Of a DNA stretch of 12,500 nucleotides, positions 1-8,711 are shown one piece after another. The first letter of the stretch is position 1. Each line of letters opens with the position of its first letter. Under the pieces are notes generated by a model. That model saw only the letters and a program-made list of their open reading frames with translations. It searched no databases and was not told the origin of the DNA. The translations under genes and the position numbers were made by a program. This DNA comes from Zygnema cylindricum (taxonomy: Eukaryota > Streptophyta > Zygnematophyceae > Zygnematales > Zygnemataceae), in contig JBBHKE010000666.1 of NCBI GenBank assembly GCA_037447655.1, forward strand, positions 1-12,500. The letters are read 5' to 3'.

Positions 1-354
1 AGGACATTCTGGAATGGTATGGGAGCGTGGAACCCAGGTAAAAACCCCTTAAAGTATAAATAATCAAGGAAATATCGCGATTTTTTACAGAAATCGGGGG
101 TAAAGGGGTCCGCGACGAATCCGGGGAATAACACGTTCAGTTAAGTGTATTGGCCGTACATTTATCTGTATGGTCCGTAAAGTTATCCTAGATAGTTATC
201 AATATCGTCGTTATCGCGATAAGTAATTGATCTTTTCGGCTACTTATCGACGATAATATCGATGTCGATATATCGTACCAATATATCGATTATATGCAAA
301 CCGCAAAAAGGCCCATATCAATTATCAACAAATCCTTACCAATACACAACACTA
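1..354 (-). mobile_element. hAT-like non-autonomous transposon, copy cut by window edge
   Basis: Read on the minus strand from 354 leftwards, this matches the complete element that begins at 2560. It opens with TAGTGTTGTGTATTGG, runs through ATCGATA-rich sequence, then a block around 110-190 (CCGTACATTTATCTGTATGG in plus sense) that pairs with 2730-2800, then a block around 80-98 (gatttctgtaaaaaatcg on minus) that matches gatttcgtaaaaaaatcg near 2819. The match continues towards base 1, so the other end lies outside the window. Since the complete copy is 803 bp, roughly 450 bp should be missing. The 8 bases after the end (355-362, ctattttg) should be one half of the target duplication. I see no transposase. 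The superfamily rests on the end sequence and on the 8-bp duplication of the complete copy. Confidence 0.7.
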
Positions 355-737
355 CTATTTTGGTTGCACGCAGTCACTTACGTCAGCCTGTCAACAAATA
401 TACATATTAAGTACACATTGGTAAAAAATAAGTACTGTACCGTCGAGTTTAAACTTGTCGGTCAATCCGTTGGACAGCTTTGACTTTCAAAATATAGTAA
501 CAATCGGTTAAAATTTTGCCGCGCTTGAGAATGTCAACGGTCATAATAAAATCAACAATTCACACGGTCGGCCAAGGTTTACGGGTAACAAAACTACAGG
601 CAACCACATGTAAACTCTAAATAGTATTCCGCGCAGACACTTTCTCACTTTACGTGAACTCCACTTTGAGAGCGCGTGTCGACTTTTAACTTAGCCGCAA
701 AAATGAAATCTAACCGCGAAGCGTTACATTGAACTTA
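355..737. other. Unassigned AT-rich sequence
   Basis: I see no gene, convincing repeat or RNA here. The longest open stretch crosses out of the transposon end and has no recognisable protein content. The DNA is the flank into which the element at 738 inserted, and may be older decayed repeat sequence. Confidence 0.5.
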
Positions 738-1475
738 GGGTGAAGTTCCATCAAGCGAAAAGTGGCGTAGTTTACAAAAATCCGCGACCGTCCGTACCAA
801 ATTGTACCGCCTATTTTGTTTTTATACGAAAACTACATTACAGAGAATCTAGCCAATGCTCTCCAAAAACCTTGGAGGTAATACTGGCCGTCAGATGTTC
901 ATTTGCGAGGAGTTCGCTTCATTTTTTTTTATGTAACTGTCAACCCACCTCGAGGAGGTGGGTTGGCAAATACAAAAAAACAAAAACGTGACACGCTGGA
1001 CGATTAAACTACGTGTCATGATGGAAAACCAAGAAAAATCTTAAGATTTGCGCATGACACGCGGTTTCCAAAATACAACCGAAAATAAAAACGATATTTC
1101 GTAACAATCCCCCATCACGCTATTTTCGGTAACTTTTGTTCGTCACACTATTTCTCTCAAAAGACTTTCGTTATGTTTGAAAACTCAAACCCTAAAAAAC
1201 GAGTTGGCGTACAAACTGACGTCTGCAAAAATGTATAAAAGTTTTGTCGTATAATTACTTCGTACGCACATACATGGTACGCAAGTCAATAGTTGAAGTT
1301 AAGTTTGTCGGTGCTAAAAATATGAAAGATATTTAATATATGATGGTAATATGCGTGGCGCCAGTCATTTTATAACACGTGGCTTACAAACTCTACGTGA
1401 TGGAACTTCGACTCAATCGACCCGGTCTGTAGAATTTACCGTACAATTACAAAAACATATGATGGAACTTCACCC
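738..1475 (+). mobile_element. PIF/Harbinger-like non-autonomous element, family A copy 1
   Basis: The element is 738 bp and is bounded by a perfect 16-bp terminal inverted repeat, GGGTGAAGTTCCATCA at the left and its complement at the right. TTA stands on both sides (735-737 and 1476-1478), which is the 3-bp TTA/TAA target duplication and G-rich end typical of PIF/Harbinger elements. It aligns with the copy at 7967-8708: for example, tattttgttttta lies 74 bases from the start in both, and both contain acattacagagaatct and end with ccgtacaattaca before the right repeat. No long open frame or DDE-type transposase is present, so it would have to move using an enzyme made elsewhere. A hairpin at 941-965 is centred 215 bases from the left end. 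The motif TGATGGAACTTC of the right end also occurs inside at 1398-1409. The orientation label (plus) is arbitrary and was chosen by the hairpin-proximal end. Confidence 0.8.
941..965. repeat. Hairpin in family A copy 1
   Basis: CAACCCACCTC pairs perfectly with GAGGTGGGTTG around a 3-base GAG spacer, giving 11-bp arms. It is centred 215 bases from the left end of its host element. Confidence 0.9.
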
Positions 1476-1707
1476 TTAGAGGCAAATTAAAGAACGTCTC
1501 GAAACAAAACCACTCAAAACCAAATTACTAAGTCTTATACTTAAAAATTAACTCCCACGAAACGAAAAAAATCTTGGTACACGATAAAAACGTACCGCGT
1601 GAATACATCAATGAAGCTAAATGAAATATATGCGTGCATCACGCGAGACCAAATCAAGCCACATTATTTGACGACGCCAACATTTGCTCTCAATTCAATG
1701 AATTTAT

Positions 1708-2531
1708 TAGTGTTGAGCATCGAGGACATTTTGCCGATATTTTATATATATCGAATTTCATGTACCCGATAATCGATAAATCGCTTCGACATATCGAAAA
1801 TAACAATATCGCGATATATCGCCGTTATATCGTATCGCCGATATATCGAGGCATTTAAAAAAAATGAAAATTTTCACAGGTCTCCAAAGTCACGTGCCTT
1901 CGGACAAGGTGACCGTAAAATCTTTGCCGAAAAGAAATACGTTTTTTTCCTGAAAGTCAGCAGAGTGAAGGAGATCTCAGAGCTACATTGACGCGGTACA
2001 CTTGCGAAGTACACGTGCATAATACGCAATTATAGATTTCCATACAAAAATGGTCCGTTTTCAAATCTTTGACAATTTTAGAGATTTGATCGTCAGCTTA
2101 CAAGGAACCACTCAAATCAAAACACGTATGTGAAAACTTGTTCACAGACGATACACGATGTACCCGAGGTCTTTGTTATACAAAAATTTTGCTGTCCATT
2201 CTATTACAAAGACCTTCTGATGTAACCATACCCCAAATAAGTAATTATATAAATTACAGAATTTGTATTTTTTTGTGGTTACATTTTGCGGCGTCTACCT
2301 TTAAGTCACAAAACGAAAATCACGTCGCACGTGGCGTATGAGGCTATTTGTTTTGTTCGCTAAAATAACATATTATATAAAAATTAAAATTACTAAATAT
2401 AAAAAAATAATATATATCGCGATAATTTATGTTGGTCCCGGTACGATATATTAAAGATTTAGCTCGATCGATATTCAATGTATCAAATATCGAAATTATC
2501 GCGATATGAATTTACTTGATACCCAACACTA
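1708..2531. mobile_element. Diverged hAT-like element with a different interior
   Basis: The left end reads TAGTGTTGAGCATCGAGG and the right end on the minus strand reads TAGTGTTGGGTATCAAG. Both arms (about 1708-1856 and 2405-2531) are full of ATCGCGATA and TATCGATA words, as in the elements at 1-354 and 2560-3362. The 8-base flanks, gaattTAT at 1700-1707 and tcattTAT at 2532-2539, agree in the last six positions, compatible with an old 8-bp duplication. The interior, about 1860-2400, is not related to the interior of the 2560-3362 element and includes a family A 3' end at 2030-2233. It may be a composite or carry a nested insertion. There is no transposase frame. Confidence 0.6.
2030..2233 (+). 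mobile_element. 3'-end fragment of a family A (PIF/Harbinger-like) element
   Basis: The stretch resembles the right ends of the family A elements and the fragment at 7440-7616. Shared landmarks with the latter include accactcaaa, aacacgtatg, then a run like tgttcacagacgata, then ttacaaagaccttctgatgtaacc followed by ATACCC, the expected ACCC-type end. The matching left end was not found, and sequence upstream of about 2030 is not clearly alignable. It sits inside the hAT-like element at 1708-2531. The start coordinate is approximate. Confidence 0.5.
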
Positions 2532-2559
2532 TCATTTATATTATGTTTGTCGAAATTAG

Positions 2560-3362
2560 TAGTCTTGTGTATCGATAAGGATTTGTCGATAACCGATATA
2601 ACCTTTTCCCGGGTAGCCGATAATCGATATATTGGTACAATATATTGTTATCAGGGTTATCGTCGATAAATAACCAATATTTATCGGTTTTTATCAACGA
2701 CAACACCGATATCGATAAATATCGGAAATATCTGTATGGACCGTATAGATAAATGTACAACAAATACACTCAACTGTACGTGTTATTCCCGGGGCGCGCC
2801 GCAGACTCGCTTCACCCTGATTTCGTAAAAAAATCGAAATAAATAAATATATATTTTTACTATTTTATAAAAAACTAATATTTCCTCATCATATAAAAGC
2901 CCCTGAATCGTCAAAATATGGTGGCAGTAGGCTGTAGTAAATGGCAACATTCTGACACATGTGCTCGTTTGATCTGTTCGTCTGTACGTATGTTTTTAAA
3001 AAAAGTTTGATTTAAAATTTTATAGTATAATTTAATTTGTTTGTTTCAATACAATAGTTTTAGAACTTTGAAGTATTGTTTTAAATTTATTGACGTTTAT
3101 GTGCTACTTTGTCGGTAATAGATTTTAGTTAAACAGATACAGAAAATATACATTACACGGCATACCACACTATATAAAGTAAATAATATAATATATTATG
3201 TTATATAGTACTATTATATGCATACTATATTTTTAAAAAGTTATCGTCGATATAGAATTTGTTGGTCTCTGACCGATATATCATGACATCTGACCGTTCG
3301 ATAACCAATAACTATCGGTATCGGTGTTATCGCAATAAATTTTTAACCGATACACAACACTA
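2560..3362 (+). mobile_element. Complete hAT-like non-autonomous transposon
   Basis: The element is 803 bp. Its left end is TAGTCTTGTGTATCG and its right end on the minus strand is TAGTGTTGTGTATCG, differing at one base. Eight bases, GAAATTAG, stand immediately on each side (2552-2559 and 3363-3370) as an exact direct repeat. An 8-bp duplication and ends of the form YAGTG are hallmarks of the hAT superfamily. The subterminal arms (about 2560-2720 and 3240-3362) carry many CGATA/TATCG words that could serve as transposase-binding repeats, which is inference. The interior (about 2800-3240) is AT-rich without a transposase frame. The window-edge copy at 1-354 matches its left part in inverted orientation. 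Confidence 0.85.
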
Positions 3363-3370
3363 GAAATTAG

Positions 3371-4013
3371 TGCTATGAGCATGTAGAACAAGCTCATGTC
3401 CGTACATATCGTTTACCTAACATCTCATTTGTCAATTAAATTTAAATAGTTGTTTAATCGCCGAAAATACGAACCATTGATTTTATGATCTCGCACAAGT
3501 GTGAACACTGAACACGCATCCGACAAGCAAAAAGGTTGTTTACGAACAATCTCATTCGTAAAAGCTACCCACCTCGGCAGGTGGCTACTGTAGGTAAACT
3601 TCATAACGTGTATAATCGCTACATGTGGATGATAAAAATTAGTGTCACGATGGCCTACAGTACCACCGACGTTCTCACACGTCGCAAAGGCCATGTGCCT
3701 TCGTAGAGGTGGACGCGAGTCCACCAAAATCCAACCAAAAATCCTTTGCCCAGAGGATATCATGTCACGTTCCTTTTGTTTTCTCTTCAACTTCGTGGTT
3801 TCCCGAGCTTCAAGTTTTCGTTTCGTAAAGACAAGCCGTGAAAAGCAACTGTATAAAATACAAAGCTTATGCTAATAAAATAGGCCTTCAGTGGTACATT
3901 GACATTGTAAGGAAATTCGTACAAGGATATACAGTATGGGTTCGTTACATTCCTCATTTCATTTGCGGGACCTTCAACACCTCCCGAGACCCGCCCCGCA
4001 AACCTAGACAAAG
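3371..4013. other. Unassigned stretch with a small hairpin
   Basis: No gene could be supported. Two minus-strand open frames of about 120 and 135 codons cover 3425-4194, but they show no domain, no biased composition and no homologous partner in the window, and frames of that size are expected by chance here. A short stem (CCACCT...AGGTGG around CGGC, with two further pairs outside a mismatch) lies at 3566-3587 and resembles the CCACCTC stem at 941-965. I searched 215 bases to either side for a GGG/CCC end next to TTA and found none. The stretch around 3690-3720 (catgtgccttcgtagaggtgg) loosely resembles 1890-1910. Confidence 0.4.
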
Positions 4014-4133
4014 GCCATAATCTGGTATCTAAAACAAGGTTTATAGGGTTAGGGTCATTTGTTTTTTTTATTTTTTTAATAAAAAAAACCACGACCAAAT
4101 AAAAAATTCCAATTATACGGTCGCGAGCAAAAT
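4014..4133 (+). repeat. Diverged tandem duplication, unit 1
   Basis: This unit starts ggccataatctggtatct, includes gggtcatttg, then a hairpin with perfect 12-bp arms (GTTTTTTTTATT / AATAAAAAAAAC at 4061-4089), then an A-rich run and cggtcgcg. The same order is seen at 4279-4385. Its boundaries are approximate. Confidence 0.55.
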
Positions 4134-4278
4134 GTCGGAGGCCGAGTCGACGTGGAGGCCTTCGACACCCCTGCGGGGCTCCGAAACCTCGCAAGATCCA
4201 GTCTACGTTCGTTACGAGGGCCAGTAGTTAAGAAAATCTTCTTTCACTGTGTCCACAGCAAAACGTAACTGTCCCACA

Positions 4279-4385
4279 CGCCATAATCGGGTATCTCAAT
4301 AAGGTCATTTGGTTTGTTTTGTGTTTTTTTATAAAAAAACAAAAAACAAGACAGAAATAAAAAAGGTGTAAACATAGGGTCGCGC
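4279..4385 (+). repeat. Diverged tandem duplication, unit 2
   Basis: This unit reads cgccataatcgggtatct, then aaggtcatttg, then a T-run/A-run hairpin (GTTTTTTTA|TAAAAAAAC perfect at 4323-4340, imperfectly extended on both sides), then an A-rich run and gggtcgcg. It is a diverged direct copy of 4014-4133, shorter by about 12 bases near the front. The hairpin centres are about 256 bases apart. Confidence 0.55.
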
Positions 4386-4399
4386 GGAGGAAACGAGGT

Positions 4400-5466
4400 G
4401 TGGCCACAATCAGCGTGCTCATGCGTGGGGAAAGTGTTGTTTTTAGAAAGCTTTAGTCCTCTTTATGCCTCAGCTGTGAGAGAGAGCTGTTCAGGACTTA
4501 AGCTATTTTTGGTTGAGTTCGGTTCAGTACTTACCGAAATTAGTGTGACAGTGAAGTTGGGAGTTCACGGTTCATTCACACTTGGGACACGTGTCGTCAC
4601 TTGGGAGAATGCGTGAGTATGTCCTCCGTGGACATACGGAAATTCGGCAGGACCACTGGACTTCGTAAAGTCAATTCTACGGTGCCAAATCCTCTAATCG
4701 GACCGCTGACAGCCGCCGCCAACAAATAGTGACGAGGCGTGACTAGATCATTATCACTTTACGTTGTCTTAACTTCGGTGTAAATATTTGTGATAGAATG
4801 TTAGATGTACGGATGGAATGCCTCCGTACAGCTTAGTGTAGTTTCGGTGTATAAAAGTAGGACTTAGTGAATTTGATTTTTAGGAACAAATGATATGAAA
4901 ACTGTACACTCAGTTTTATGTAATTTCATTTCTACATATATCACAGATTTATGGGCGGAATTGATTGAAATTTTGTGTGTGTGTTCTTTTATATGTTAGC
5001 TACATTGTGGCAAATTTTCAGGACGTTTAGAGCGTTTTTCCGAAAGTTATAGTCTGTCAAAGATTATGTTCAGCCATCGGTATTTGTGGAAGCTTCCTCT
5101 CTTGATTTGTTCTACGATGACTACTGCTACATCTTCTTCATCTTCAGTGCCAGTAATTGTGTCAGAACAACAGAAAGTTGCAAACAATTGCAAGGGTCGG
5201 TACAGTACAGTACACCGCGAATCGTTATTAGCGATATGGACGCTTCATCGTCACCCCCAAATTTTGACCTCAAAATGTGAAATAAAATTAGTAACACTAA
5301 TTTTGTTTTTACGTTGATTAGGGTTAATAACTATTATTTATGATATTCTTGAATAATGTGGTGTACGGACGTGTCAGTATGTACAAAATGGTATTTTGTT
5401 AAGTAAAAAATTACGAAACATGGATTAAAAAAATCGCGATCGTACGTAAAATTGCTCTCATAATAA
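4400..5466. other. Unassigned stretch with small hairpins and one conserved block
   Basis: No gene, RNA or complete mobile element could be recognised. Visible structures are a hairpin at 4806-4830 (TGTACGGA / TCCGTACA), a hairpin at 5284-5304 (AAAATTAGT / ACTAATTTT around AAC), and a 27-bp block at 5207-5233 that recurs exactly and inverted at 9613-9639. Open frames here are short and without recognisable content. Confidence 0.45.
5207..5233 (-). repeat. 27-bp block repeated exactly at 9613-9639 (inverted)
   Basis: The minus strand reads CGCTAATAACGATTCGCGGT followed by GTACTGT, identical over 27 bases to 9613-9639 on the plus strand. A partial match (AACGCTAATAACGATT) also occurs near 7394-7410. 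Sequence outside the block is barely alignable. Confidence 0.7.
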
Positions 5467-6264
5467 AGGTACGACCCCATGTACTTGTAACTTAACGAAC
5501 TTACTTTGTATTTTAGTGCGGATTCGGCAGACCGGGATTTCAAATGTCTCTATGTGTTTTTACTAGAAATTGTTGCTTAACTCTGTGAAGATGGTATTCC
5601 TCGGTATTACCCGTGACGGCTATCACATTGTACAATTTGTCTTTGCCACACCGTATTTTTTCGAAACTTTTTGAAGCATCGCAAAACATATCGTAATTTT
5701 TGAAATGATTTGGCATGTCGCATGTCATTCCGTGATACATAGACGTATACCCTTGCAACCGTGACTGTACGACATGCCTTTGCATAAACCTCTTATGTTT
5801 AACCCCTATGACTTCGCGGATTTTTCACGTTCGCAAATTTTTGTCACTTTCGCAAAATTTTCATGTTTGCGTGAAAGGACACTACAACCTCGAGACCCTA
5901 CCAAGAAAAAAACTGTACAAGGTGCATGCGGACAAAAACGAGTAGCCCTGCACTTTTTTCAGTCGGCAACAAATTTTGAAAAGTTTTCACACGTGGGAAT
6001 ATGTTTTCCTATTTGTGTAAACGGTTTTACTTTGCTTAAAACACATTGCCGATGTGGTTTATAATAAGTTTGAAGATGACGTGACAGTGGGTCGAAAAAA
6101 CACAAGACCAAAAATTTTCGTACATCCTTAGTTCGAGAATGACGCAAATTTTACTTTACAGAATTGCGGTTTTTTTGTACGGTTTCAACTTAGGCAGTAC
6201 GACGCTAAATGTGAAAAGAAAATGACAGAGAAAGGCCTGAACTTAGCCACATAGGGCCGTACCC
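5467..6264 (-). mobile_element. PIF/Harbinger-like non-autonomous element, family B copy 1
   Basis: This is a 798-bp element in minus orientation. On the minus strand from 6264 it reads GGGTACGGCCCTATGTGGCT, and the other end in plus sense is AGGTACGACCCCATGTACTT, so 13 of 16 end bases agree. It aligns along its length with 8712-9491: both have ctaagt after the end, then ctgtc.ttttctt, then gcctaagttgaaaccgtacaa or its variant, then tttgcgtcat, and near the far end ctaaaatacaaagtaa followed by aagt.caagtacatgg. The first base of the left end looks mutated (A for G) and the TTA duplication is no longer clear (TAA on the left, AAT on the right), suggesting an older insertion. A hairpin at 6037-6061 is centred 215 bases from its 5' end. 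There is no transposase frame. Confidence 0.7.
6037..6061. repeat. Hairpin in family B copy 1
   Basis: TAAAACACAT pairs with ATGTGGTTTA around TGCCG, with 10-bp arms and one mismatch. It is centred 215 bases from the 5' end (6264) of its host element. Confidence 0.75.
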
Positions 6265-7036
6265 AATTAGGCAAAATGAGATAGTACATATTTTAGTGTA
6301 GATATATTGATCTCGTATTAATTATACAGGAAGAAAACCCAAAGTAGAGTTATGAATTAATTAGAGTAAAAGGACGCGACAGTGTACGATTTGTCATATT
6401 TTATACTTATATATATTTTACACTGAAGATCTTGATGGAAGATCCGTTGTACCCAAATCGAGCGTTATGGATCAATTAGGGTACGTTCGTATGTAACTGA
6501 AACTTAATCTTGTTACTTTGTTTTTTAACGAAGATTCTTCGTAAAACTTTCAAAACATTCAAATCTAAACCTAAGTAACTTGTTACTTAAAAAAGTGGCT
6601 TACGTATAAGTGTACGAAATAATGTGACAGATGAAGTTGTACACAAAATGAGGGGAAACTTCCACTCGGCTTCAACTTGAGCCGTCTCTCCGCACGCTGT
6701 ACAATTTTGGTGACTTCGTAATGTTCGTACGACACGTTGTCGACATGTCGAAACCCTAAAATACCTTTCGTTGTCGCACAAAAATGCGGTTTCGTTTTTC
6801 GTCTTCCCACTTGCCGACATGTGCCCAATGTTTTTCCCACGCCGTATGTGTGAAGACACGTGTGATTGAGAGAGACGTTCCCTGTACGGTAATCAACGCA
6901 CGAAAAACAGTACGCACGAGTTGGAAATGTGCAGTGTTTTTTATTTTTTTGGGTCCTCCGCGCACAAAAATTGTAAAAAACTTTTGAAACGTGCGACAAC
7001 ATCTACCTATTCACTCACCTTGTGGAACTTCATTTG

Positions 7037-7058
7037 AAATCACCTCGCGATGTGATTT
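7037..7058. repeat. Hairpin in family B copy 2
   Basis: This is a 22-bp palindrome with one mismatch: AAATCAC pairs with GTGATTT and TCGCGA sits at the centre. It is centred 267 bases from the 5' end (7314), or about 223 if the 22-bp tandem amplification is discounted. Confidence 0.75.
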
Positions 7059-7110
7059 TATGTAAAGTTTGAACATGAGTTGGAACGACGCGAAAGTGGG
7101 TCGAAATGGG

Positions 7111-7169
7111 CTAGACGACAAATTGCATTGCGCTAGACGACAAATTGCATTGCGCTAGACGACAAATTG
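7111..7169. repeat. 22-bp tandem repeat, 2.7 copies
   Basis: The unit is ctagacgacaaattgcattg plus cg, at 7111-7132 and 7133-7154, with a partial third copy at 7155-7169. The copies are identical, so the amplification is recent compared with the age of the element. It lies between the 5' end and the hairpin of family B copy 2. Confidence 0.95.
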
Positions 7170-7439
7170 TAGTACATTTAAAGTTTAAGGGTTGCACAAC
7201 TTGTACGGTGGTAATTTCGATTTTTTGGTACGGCTGCGGATTTTCTTGTTTTTTTCAAGTTATGGAGGAAAACGACAGAAAATAACTGTAACTTTAGCAC
7301 ATGCGAAAGTTCCCTTAGAGTAAACTTTTTTTTTCGAAATCTTGAAAAACCAAAATTAGCTTTATTAACGCTAATATATTTTTAACACTTATAATTTCTA
7401 AACGCTAATAACGATTGGCACATATGCTAAAATGAAATT

Positions 7440-7616
7440 GCACTATTTGAAAATTCTTTCATGATTCTCAATATATAATATTTAACGTACGTGGTACCAC
7501 TCAAAGCTTAACACGTATGCTAAAACCTGTTTACAGATACTATCCGATGGACCTAAATATTACATCCACTAATGAAGTTGGTACAATTACAAAAACCTTC
7601 CGATGGACGTACGACC
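7440..7616 (+). mobile_element. 3'-end fragment of a family A element
   Basis: This stretch shares acgtggtaccact with family A copy 2 (near 8572) and aacacgtatg and ttacaaa.accttc.gatg with the fragment at 2030-2233. It ends GATGGACGTACGACCC, a family A-type ACCC end, followed by AAA rather than TTA. The left end of this copy is not visible; the family B copy at 6479-7314 lies upstream and may have interrupted it. The start is approximate. Confidence 0.5.
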
Positions 7617-7966
7617 CAAACCGTATCTATATTAACGTGAATGGAAAATCATTTTTATCAATTATATTTTAGGTTAAAGGGTCAAAAGTTAGTGGCTTTG
7701 ATATAGTAGTACCAACACTATAAGCGATTCACAATGGTAGTATGGCACAACATGTATCGCTATTAGTGTTAGTTTTTTTTTCGCCACTTACATCTTTTAT
7801 CCCTCGTCACTAAGCGGGTTTTTCATCTGACGCTTGCGATTGGAAGGCAAGACTCCCACCTTCCAGTTAGCGATCTCCAATTTAGAATTGGATAAGTGTG
7901 CAAGAAGAAAAAACGAATAAAGTGGCGAAAAAGACAGTTCTTTAGTCTTTACATTATAGCAAAGTA
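7617..7966. repeat. Cluster of small inverted repeats between elements
   Basis: No gene is seen. Four inverted repeats are packed into about 220 bases: 7714-7728 with 7756-7770 (AACACTATAAGCGAT / ATCGCTATTAGTGTT, two mismatches); a 13-bp perfect pair TTTTTCGCCACTT (7777-7789) and its complement (7920-7932) that encloses the rest; TGGAAGG / CCTTCCA (7841-7865); and TCCAATT / AATTGGA around TAG (7876-7892). The 7777-7932 unit could be a small foldback element of about 156 bp, but I see no clear target duplication. It does not fold as a tRNA and lacks the B-box GGTTCGA core. Confidence 0.55.
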
Positions 7967-8708
7967 GGGTGAATTTCCATTAGACGAAAAGTGAGGTTGT
8001 TTACAAAAATTCGTACTTATACGTACTATGTTGTACCTCATATTTTGTTTTTATGAAGAAACAACATTACAGAGAATCTTCCCAATATTCTCTAAAGGCC
8101 TAGGAGTTAACAATGACTGTTGGATATTTTTTCGCGAAGCATTCACTTCAAAAGTTTTTGTAAATGGTGATGTACCTCGCGAGGTACATCACCATTTACA
8201 AAAAAATTATAGTCGCGCCACGTTAGATAAAGAGCACATGTGTCAGGAGGGCAACCAACGGAAATCAAAAAACTTCGTACATGATACATGCATTCAAAAA
8301 TCTAACCGAAAACACAAAAATAAATATCGTAACGCACATTGTCACGCTGTTTTTGTTGGCGCCCATTAGTCACACTATGTCTGGAAGCGCTCATTCGTCA
8401 CGCGGAAAACCAAGAAACCCTAAAAAAATGAGCTGGTATCTGAGAAGGCGTCTGCAAATAGTACAAAAGTTGTGTTGTACAATGACCTGGTACGCAGGTG
8501 CATGGTACGCAAATGAAGATTTTTGGTCGGTGTGAAAATCATTGACTAATTTTAATATCTAATCTTAACTTACGTGGTACCACTATATTTTGAACATGTG
8601 GATTTCAAACTCTGCGCGATAGAACATTGTTCCAAATGTAGCATTATGTAATGTTGTCCGTACAATTACTACCGTACAATTACACAATGTCCTAATGGAA
8701 CCTCACCC
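7967..8708 (+). mobile_element. PIF/Harbinger-like non-autonomous element, family A copy 2
   Basis: The element is 742 bp. Its left end is GGGTGAATTTCCATTAG and its right end on minus is GGGTGAGGTTCCATTAG, with 15 of 17 bases the same. The flanks are GTA (7964-7966, probably a mutated TTA) and TTA (8709-8711). It is homologous throughout to 738-1475, with the same landmarks at the same distances, but clearly diverged. A perfect 50-bp palindrome at 8155-8204 occupies the place held by the 25-bp hairpin in copy 1. There is no transposase; the open frame of about 113 codons at 8028-8369 runs through the palindrome and is not preserved in copy 1. Its right TTA is also the left TTA of the family B element that follows. 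Confidence 0.8.
8155..8204. repeat. Perfect 50-bp palindrome
   Basis: The arms of 25 bp (8155-8179 and 8180-8204) are exact reverse complements with no spacer. The centre is ACCTCG|CGAGGT and the outer ends are TTTTTG and CAAAAA. It is centred 212.5 bases from the left end of family A copy 2. Confidence 0.97.
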
Positions 8709-8711
8709 TTA

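Larger units (their letters stand above)
6479..7314 (-). mobile_element. PIF/Harbinger-like non-autonomous element, family B copy 2
   Basis: This is an 836-bp element in minus orientation with TTA on both sides (6476-6478 and 7315-7317). The ends are GGGTACGTTCGTATGTAACT in plus sense and GGGAACTTTCGCATGTGCTA on minus. Its plus-sense left part (acttaatcttgttactttgt) aligns with the corresponding part of 5467-6264 (acttaacgaacttactttgt). Its 5' part on minus (ttctgtcgttttcc, then gccgtacc and accgtacaa) aligns with 8712-9491. The length is about 44 bases above its relatives because of a 22-bp tandem amplification at 7111-7169; without it the length is about 792. A hairpin lies at 7037-7058. 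The open frame of about 139 codons inside (6583-7002, minus) is not matched by a corresponding frame in the sister copies and is probably accidental. Confidence 0.75.

Noticed and set aside
4040-4056. Telomere-like words (TATAGGGTTAGGGTC, and TTAGGG near 5318)
   Set aside because: There are only one or two units, with no array.
3425-4194. Two adjacent minus-strand open frames of 121 and 135 codons overlapping by four bases, resembling a small operon
   Set aside because: The window is eukaryotic in character, the translations show no domain or biased composition, the frames pass through the hairpin and T-run repeats, and such lengths are expected by chance over 12.5 kb on six frames.
6583-7002. 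139-codon minus-strand open frame as a transposase remnant
   Set aside because: It lies inside a family B element, but the sister copies do not keep a matching frame, and no DDE or Myb-like motif is visible.
7111-7169. CRISPR-like array
   Set aside because: The 22-bp units abut directly with no spacers, in a eukaryotic transposon.
7841-7892. tRNA or tRNA-derived SINE
   Set aside because: The hairpins do not form a cloverleaf and there is no B-box core.
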